Shown here one piece after another: positions 58,918 to 64,000 of a stretch of DNA of 64,000 bases; position 1 is the first letter of the stretch; each line of letters begins with the position of its first letter. The notes below the pieces were generated by a model. The model was not told where the DNA came from and did no database searches. It saw nothing but the letters and a program-made list of their open reading frames with translations. A program made the translations under genes and the position numbers. This DNA comes from Acorus gramineus (Eukaryota > Streptophyta > Magnoliopsida > Acorales > Acoraceae). The stretch covers positions 3,042,401 through 3,106,400 of the forward strand of contig JAUJYN010000013.1 of the NCBI GenBank assembly GCA_030737835.1, written 5' to 3'.

Positions 58918-59160
58918 CTACAACCCGGCCTCCTCAACTCGAACAACCACTCTCGATACTCGCGCTGCAGCCTCTAGCTCCACCTCCCACTCCAGGGGAT
59001 CCCGAGCTCTCTCCGCCGGAATCACCACGGGGACTGGGGGTACGTTGGGTACCACTGGCGGATCTGCCACCAAGGGGACCTGTGGAACTGCATCACGGGC
59101 CGCTCTCAGCTCCTGAATCTCTCTAGCCTGCTCAGCCAACACTCTAGCCTGGGCCTCCAG
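58918..59160 (-). pseudogene. Element B gag, middle part
   Basis: The minus-strand frame contains LAEQAREIQELRAARDAVPQ and PPVVPNVPPVPVV, parallel to gag of the intact element. It continues exactly from 62155-62340 once the solo LTR and one copy of TCCAG are removed. The downstream gag domains, including the zinc knuckle, are missing. Confidence 0.85.
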
Positions 59161-62154
59161 TGTTATATATGTGTCACTTTTTGGCCTATTGGCATCCATT
59201 GGAGCATTTTTAGCAGTTTTAAAATTTTTAGTGTTTTTCGATCGGAACCGCATAATTTTAGACTGTTAGCTATCGTCTGAGCTAGAGGACTCCGATTGAA
59301 AATCTAACTGCATATTATGTGTCCTGGTGCCATTTTAGGCCACTCGTGAAAATTTCATCGAATTCCGGCATCGTTTGCAAAAATTTCGCAGTTCCGGGGC
59401 GTATCCGGGTTTTTAAGTCGCGCACTATATAAAAGGAATCAAAAATATCTAATCACTATTCATCATCCCTACGACTTGCTCTCTCTCTCTCTCCTCTCCT
59501 CCGTTTTTCTTCCGTTTGAGCCCCCTACACCCCTCAAAACCAAAAACCTAAAGCACGGGAAGTGTAGATCGGGTCCCGATCTACGCTCCGGTGTCTTCAA
59601 ATCCGAGTTCCGACGATCCTAGCCTCCCCGACCTCCCCTTTTCGTCCTCTGATTTGGCCCATTTTGAAGGCCAAGGTAGATCGGGGCGTGAGAAGGCTTT
59701 TGGGAAAGGTTTTGGCGCGTGGAGAGCCACCGGACGCCTCTTCCTCCCCTCGGTAAGCCTTCTTTCCCTCTTCTTTCTTGTTTAGATGATTGCTAGGGGG
59801 GGGTTTTGTGTTTGGGAGGTGGTCGACGGCAGTGGGGGTCGTCGGAGGGTGGTCGGAGGTGGTCGGAGGTGGTCGGCGGCCGTGGGAGGGGTGGTTGGAG
59901 GTGCTCGGCAGGCAGGGCCACTGCCCAGGCAGCAGGCAGCGGCGGCAACGGCCCAGGCAGCGCGTAGGCTGGGCGCGTGCGGGGATGCGCGCGTGCGCGC
60001 GCGGGCGTTCGTGCGCGCGGCATGTGCGCGGGTGTGCGCGGGTCTGGGGCTGGCAGTGCTGGTCGTGCTAGGCGCGCGGGACGGGCTGGCAGTGCTGGCA
60101 GTGCTGGCGTGCTCGGACTGGGGGCCTCAGGCAGCACAGGCGGCGTGCGCGAGGTGGTGGCCGAGGTGCTAGGCGTGCGCGAGGTGGTGGCCGAGGTGCT
60201 AGGCAGTGCGCGAGGTGGTGGCCGAGGTGCTAGGCAGTGCGCGAGGGTGTGCAGAGTGCTAGGTGCGCGGGGGCGCGGCGAGGTGGCAGTGGTGCGCGCG
60301 AGGCGCGACGAGGCGGCGGAGGTGCGCGCGGAGTGCGCGCGGGAAGGTGCTGCGCGCGGGGGCCGTGCGGAGTACTCGCGGGGCGGCGCGAGGTGTTCGG
60401 GGCGCTCGGGCTACGGCGGCGGGGGCGCAGTGGATGCGCGGAGCCCGGGGCGGTGCGGTGGCGTGTCCAAGCGGCGGGCAGAGGGTCCGGCGGTGCGCGG
60501 GGTGCGCGGAATGAAGTGCGACGGTGCACCCGGGCGGTCGGGTGGCCGTACGGGTGGTCGCCGAGGGTGTTGGGTGTTTGTTGTGGGTTTTGGGTATTTA
60601 TTGTGTATTATTGGATAATTGTGGATTTATTCTATCCAGTTAATACCCTGTCTTGCAGATCTCGACGGACGGTCGCGCGTCGACCCGATTTCCGGTGAGT
60701 GGGACAACCCAACCCAGTTTGGGAGGCGTTACACGCTTTGGGCGTGTACCGATCTCCCCTGGGGCTTATAGTTAGTATTAACTGCTTTGATGTAATCCAT
60801 GTATGCATGATATGTGTGTAGAATTGCATGCCACCCTAGATTGTGTGATAGGGACTTGCACCTTAGGATTATGCATGAGCCATGCATCCTGCCTCCTCAC
60901 TATCATGATAGGAAAGCCCGACCTCTACATGCGTCCTATTAGTTTGATTGTTTATTCAAATGCTAGCATAAATGAGGATTGCATGTTTTAGTCAATATTA
61001 TAGGGAGGGGCCTTGCGAGGTCAACATTGAGACCCGGGTCAGGGTACTTCGTGTTCCTTGTATGGTTGTCGGGACGTCCTGTATCGGGACCTCACGTTGC
61101 CCTCCCCAGGATACTTTCCCAATAATATTGCACCCCTGTATTATGATTAATAAATGCATGTTCCCCGCATCCTGGTTATGCGCGCTGGTGGAATTCTGAG
61201 GAATTCGAGACATTAGAGTCGTAGAGATGTGCTGTCAGCGGATCCGAGTGGATCATATGCGATGGATAGGCTGTTCTGTTCCCCTCGTCGGATCCGTGTA
61301 GAGACTACCTCGGCGTTAGACAGGTTGTCCCGTGCAGGGGCTCCCACTAGTAGGCGCCTCCTGACTTGGAAGGACTGCGCTGAACATGGGAGTGGCCAAA
61401 CAACCACGGAGTGAGGAGAGACTATCGGTGGACCAAGGGTAACCAACAGCCTAGTCAGTCCCAAGAGCCTAGGTCACCTGTTGAGAGGTGAGGGTGAGGG
61501 TATGGTGGGCCGGCGATGCGACGACCCACAGGATTATGTATGGATGATTATCTACCCACTAAGTCCCAATATCCTAGGTCACCTGTGGAGGGTGAGGGTG
61601 AGGGTGAGGGTATGGGGTTTGGCGATGAACGAACCCCCGGATTGTGACACTATGCCACTTGTGGCTTATGAATTGCTTAAATGTGGTTAATATGAACTGT
61701 ATGCATGGGTTGTGCTATTCACTGAGCGTGTGGCTCACCCCTCGCATATTGTCTTTTCAGTGATCTCTGAGGGAGGAGCTTCCCGAGCGACTACACCGGC
61801 AGAGGGTAGCGCCGCGTCCCCCGAGTTTTGAGGCCATCAGCACCCTTCTTTCTGTTGTACGTATATGTTCTGTGCTTGGGCACTTAGTTGGATTATGTTT
61901 GGGATTTTATTTGTATATATACGGGCATGTTGGCTCTCACAGGACTTATGATTATGTATCGAGTCTGTAGTATGTTTTGACTACAGACTCAGTCTTTTTA
62001 GCTTCCGCCTTTGGTGTATATAGTATGTCAGCCCTGCTTTTACCTGTGTTGTCATTTAGTTGTTGTTTGTGGTATATTATTGAACTCTTGTTACTGATAT
62101 CATATATACACTTGCCGCGTCCCGGGGACGGCCGCCCTGGGGCGTGACATCCAG
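59156..62154 (+). mobile_element. Solo LTR nested in element B gag (TSD TCCAG)
   Basis: The LTR is 59161-62149 (2989 bp) in plus orientation, beginning TGTTATATATGTGTC and ending GGGGCGTGACA. TCCAG flanks it at 59156-59160 and 62150-62154. Donor GTAAGC is at 59753, acceptor CAG ends 60658, the 36-nt mini-exon is 60659-60694, donor GTGAGT is at 60695 and acceptor CAG ends 61760. It has five G-runs in GAGGGTGAGGGTGAGGGTAT context near 61587-61618. It is the same family as 24147-34267. Confidence 0.95.
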
Positions 62155-62340
62155 TGCCCTCGTCTGAGTCTCCACCAAATCCGCTATCCGAGCGAACGCA
62201 CGTTTCCATGCGGGAGGCTCCTGCGCCGATCCTGGCCTCACAGCCGTGGACTCTCCAGTAGCATCCTCGCCTCTGATAGGTCCGGAAACCTCCAAAGGTC
62301 GAGAGGGACCATGTCCGCGCCGTCCTCTGCGAGGAGGCAT
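62155..62340 (-). pseudogene. Element B gag, N-terminal part
   Basis: Starts at ATG 62340-62338 with MPPRRGRRGHGPSRPLEVSG and runs to ETQTRAL, where the solo LTR interrupts it. It is very similar to the N-terminus of the gag at 26491, which confirms the relationship of the two elements. Confidence 0.88.
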
Positions 62341-62441
62341 ATCAGCAACCCAAGAAAACCAGACACTAGGATCAGAATACTCATATAGAAATCCTAGGAC
62401 TCATCTCTACGAAAAGAAGACCATTGGCTCTGACAGGACCA

Positions 62442-62454
62442 GGTTCTGATACCA
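62442..62454 (-). other. Element B primer-binding site
   Basis: The minus strand reads TGGTATCAGAACC, five nucleotides from the 5' LTR end at 62460. It corresponds to the tRNA-Met site with one mismatch (A for G) relative to TGGTATCAGAGC. Confidence 0.85.
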
Positions 62455-62459
62455 ACTTT

Positions 62460-62985
62460 TGTCACGCCCCGGGCGTCCCCGGGACGCGGCAAGTGTATAT
62501 ATGATATCAGCAGTCTAAACAGGAGGTCAATAACATACCCTAAACAACATCAATATGACAACACAGACAACAATGAAGCTGACAGGATATATACACAAAT
62601 AGCGGAAGCTAAAAGACTGAGTCTGTAATTCAAAAACATATTACAGACTCGATACATAATCAACTGTCCTGTGAGAGCCAATATATATACAACCGCGTGC
62701 CCAAGCACGGAATATAATACATACAATAAAAAAGGGATGCTGATAGCCTCTGATACTCGCGGGACGTGGCGCTACTCCGCTACTGATGAAGTCCCTCGGG
62801 GAGCTCCTCCTTCAGATCCGACTCAGACAACACTGGGGAATAATATATGCGAGGGGTGAGCCACACGCTCGGTGAATAGCACAACCCATGCATCACAATT
62901 TATACTAACCACAATTTTATTATTCACGCCTCAAAGTGGCAGGAACTACACAAATCCAGTGGGTCGCTATCGCCAACCCATTACA
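62460..62985 (-). repeat. Element B 5' LTR, interrupted
   Basis: Nearly identical to 46243-46780, with a small deletion near 62680 and a few substitutions. It is interrupted at 62985 by another LTR; its remainder must lie beyond the window. Confidence 0.85.
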
Positions 62986-64000
62986 TGTCACGCCCCAGGG
63001 AGGCCGTCCCCGGGACGCGGCAAGCGTATACATGATATCAGCAGACAATACAGGAGATCAATAGCATACCATAAACAACAGCTAAAAAGATAACACAGAC
63101 AACAAAGAGGCTGACATGATGTATACACAGATAGCGGAAGCTAAAAAGACTGAATCTGTAAATCAACAACACATTACAGACTTGATACACAATCATATGT
63201 CCTGTGAGAGCCAATATAAACACAAACATCCATATGCAATCCACACTGGGTGCCCAAGCACAGAAATATATACATACAATCAAAGGAAGGATGCTGATGG
63301 CCTCTAAAACTCGAGGGACGTCGCGCTACTCTGCTACTGGTGCAGTCGCTCGGGGAGCTCCTCCTTCAAGTCCGCCTCGGTAATCACTGGAGAAAATATT
63401 ATGCGAGGGGTGAGCCACACGCTCAGTGAATAGCACAACCCATGCATCACAATTTATATTAACCACAAATAATCATTTAAAAGCCTCAAAGTGGCATGAA
63501 CAACACAAATCCAGTGGGTCGCTACATCGCCGAACCATCACACCCTCACCCTCACCCCTCACCCCTCAATAGGTGACAAAGGAATATTGGGACTTAATAG
63601 GCTGATAATCATCCTTACACAAAATCCCGTGGCTCGCCACATCGCCGGCCCACCACACCCTCACTCTCACCCCTCAACAGGTGACATAGGCTATTGGGAC
63701 TAACTAGGCTGTTGGTCACCCTTGGTCCACCGATAGTCTCTCCCCACTCCGTAGGCCGCTTGGCCACTCCCACATTCAGCACAGTCCGTCCCAAATCAGG
63801 AGGTGCCTACTGATGGGAGCCCCTGCACGGGACAGCCTTTCTAACGCCGGGGTAGTCTCTACACGGATCCAACGAAGGGAACAGAACAGCCTATCCATGC
63901 GCATATGATCCACTCGGATCCGCTGACAACACATCTCAACAACTCTAATGTCTTGAATTCTTCAGAATTCCTCCAGCGCGCATAACCGAGATGCGGGGAA
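62986..64000 (-). mobile_element. LTR (or element) nested in the element B 5' LTR, partial
   Basis: Begins TGTCACGCCCCAGGGAGG at 62986, preceded by TTACA, and continues past the window end. It has two or more tandem CCCTCACCCTCACC modules (63540-63690). It could be a solo LTR or the 3' LTR of a complete element; only downstream sequence can tell. Confidence 0.85.

Larger units (their letters stand above)
46243..64000 (-). mobile_element. Element B: decayed minus-strand chromovirus with nested LTR insertions, runs off the window
   Basis: Left boundary TGTCACACCCCGGGCG at 46243 (3' LTR end). The matching 5' LTR begins at 62460 and is almost identical to 46243 onward over the roughly 520 bp available. 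A primer-binding site (62442-62454), gag start (62340), pol scraps (52.6-54.9 kb) and a purine tract (52520-52535) lie between in the order expected for a minus-strand element. Four LTR sequences interrupt it: 48141-51428, 55174-58422, 59161-62149 and 62986-end. With these removed, the internal region is only about 3.7 kb and is rearranged, so the element is dead. Confidence 0.85.

Overview
The window is plant nuclear DNA: AT-rich intergenic sequence, multi-exon genes with GT-AG introns, telo-box/TGGGCT promoter motifs on a ribosomal protein gene, and Ty1/copia, Ty3/gypsy (chromovirus), LINE and MITE sequences. It is certainly an angiosperm. The GC-rich coding bias and the ribosomal protein C-terminus look monocot or early-diverging, but that is only an impression. 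I see only two convincing cellular genes, both on the minus strand.

Layout. 1-3642 is AT-rich intergenic DNA with simple and tandem repeats. 3648-8393 is a minus-strand Ty1/copia element with 135-bp LTRs (2 differences), TSD GTAAT, intact pol domains, one in-frame amber stop, and almost no gag. About 9560-9935 is a LINE reverse-transcriptase scrap. 10838-14239 (minus) is a complete 4-exon gene for ribosomal protein eL20 (L18a). 14500-15745 holds MITE-like sequences. 16175-21285 (minus) is a complete 4-exon gene for a membrane 'L18a-like' protein. 21500-24146 is intergenic DNA plus half of a decayed transposon ORF; the other half lies at 34276-34826.

24147-34267 (plus) is a complete Ty3/gypsy Tekay/Del-like chromovirus with very long LTRs (2223 and 2959 bp), frameshifted gag-pro and an open RT-RNaseH-integrase-chromodomain frame. 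36642-39515 is a solo LTR of the same superfamily (TSD AGTAT). 39521-46242 is AT-rich, with a tandemly duplicated exon-like unit and a cluster of AGATACA/TGTATCT palindromes. 46243 to the window end is a nest: a decayed minus-strand chromovirus (element B), whose two LTRs are nearly identical where they can be compared, carrying four further LTR insertions (48141-51428, 55174-58422, 59161-62149 and 62986 onward), three with matching 5-bp TSDs.

Most notable: the long chromovirus LTRs share a conserved gene-like layout. A GTAAGC-type donor, a GC-rich segment, a TTGCAG-type acceptor, a mini-exon of almost invariant length (36 nt in five copies on both strands), a GTGAGTGGG donor and a pyrimidine-tract-CAG acceptor appear in order. 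This suggests a spliced 5' leader encoded inside the LTR. Exon boundaries of the two cellular genes were derived by hand from splice signals, reading-frame continuity and family knowledge; no alignment or transcript data were available.
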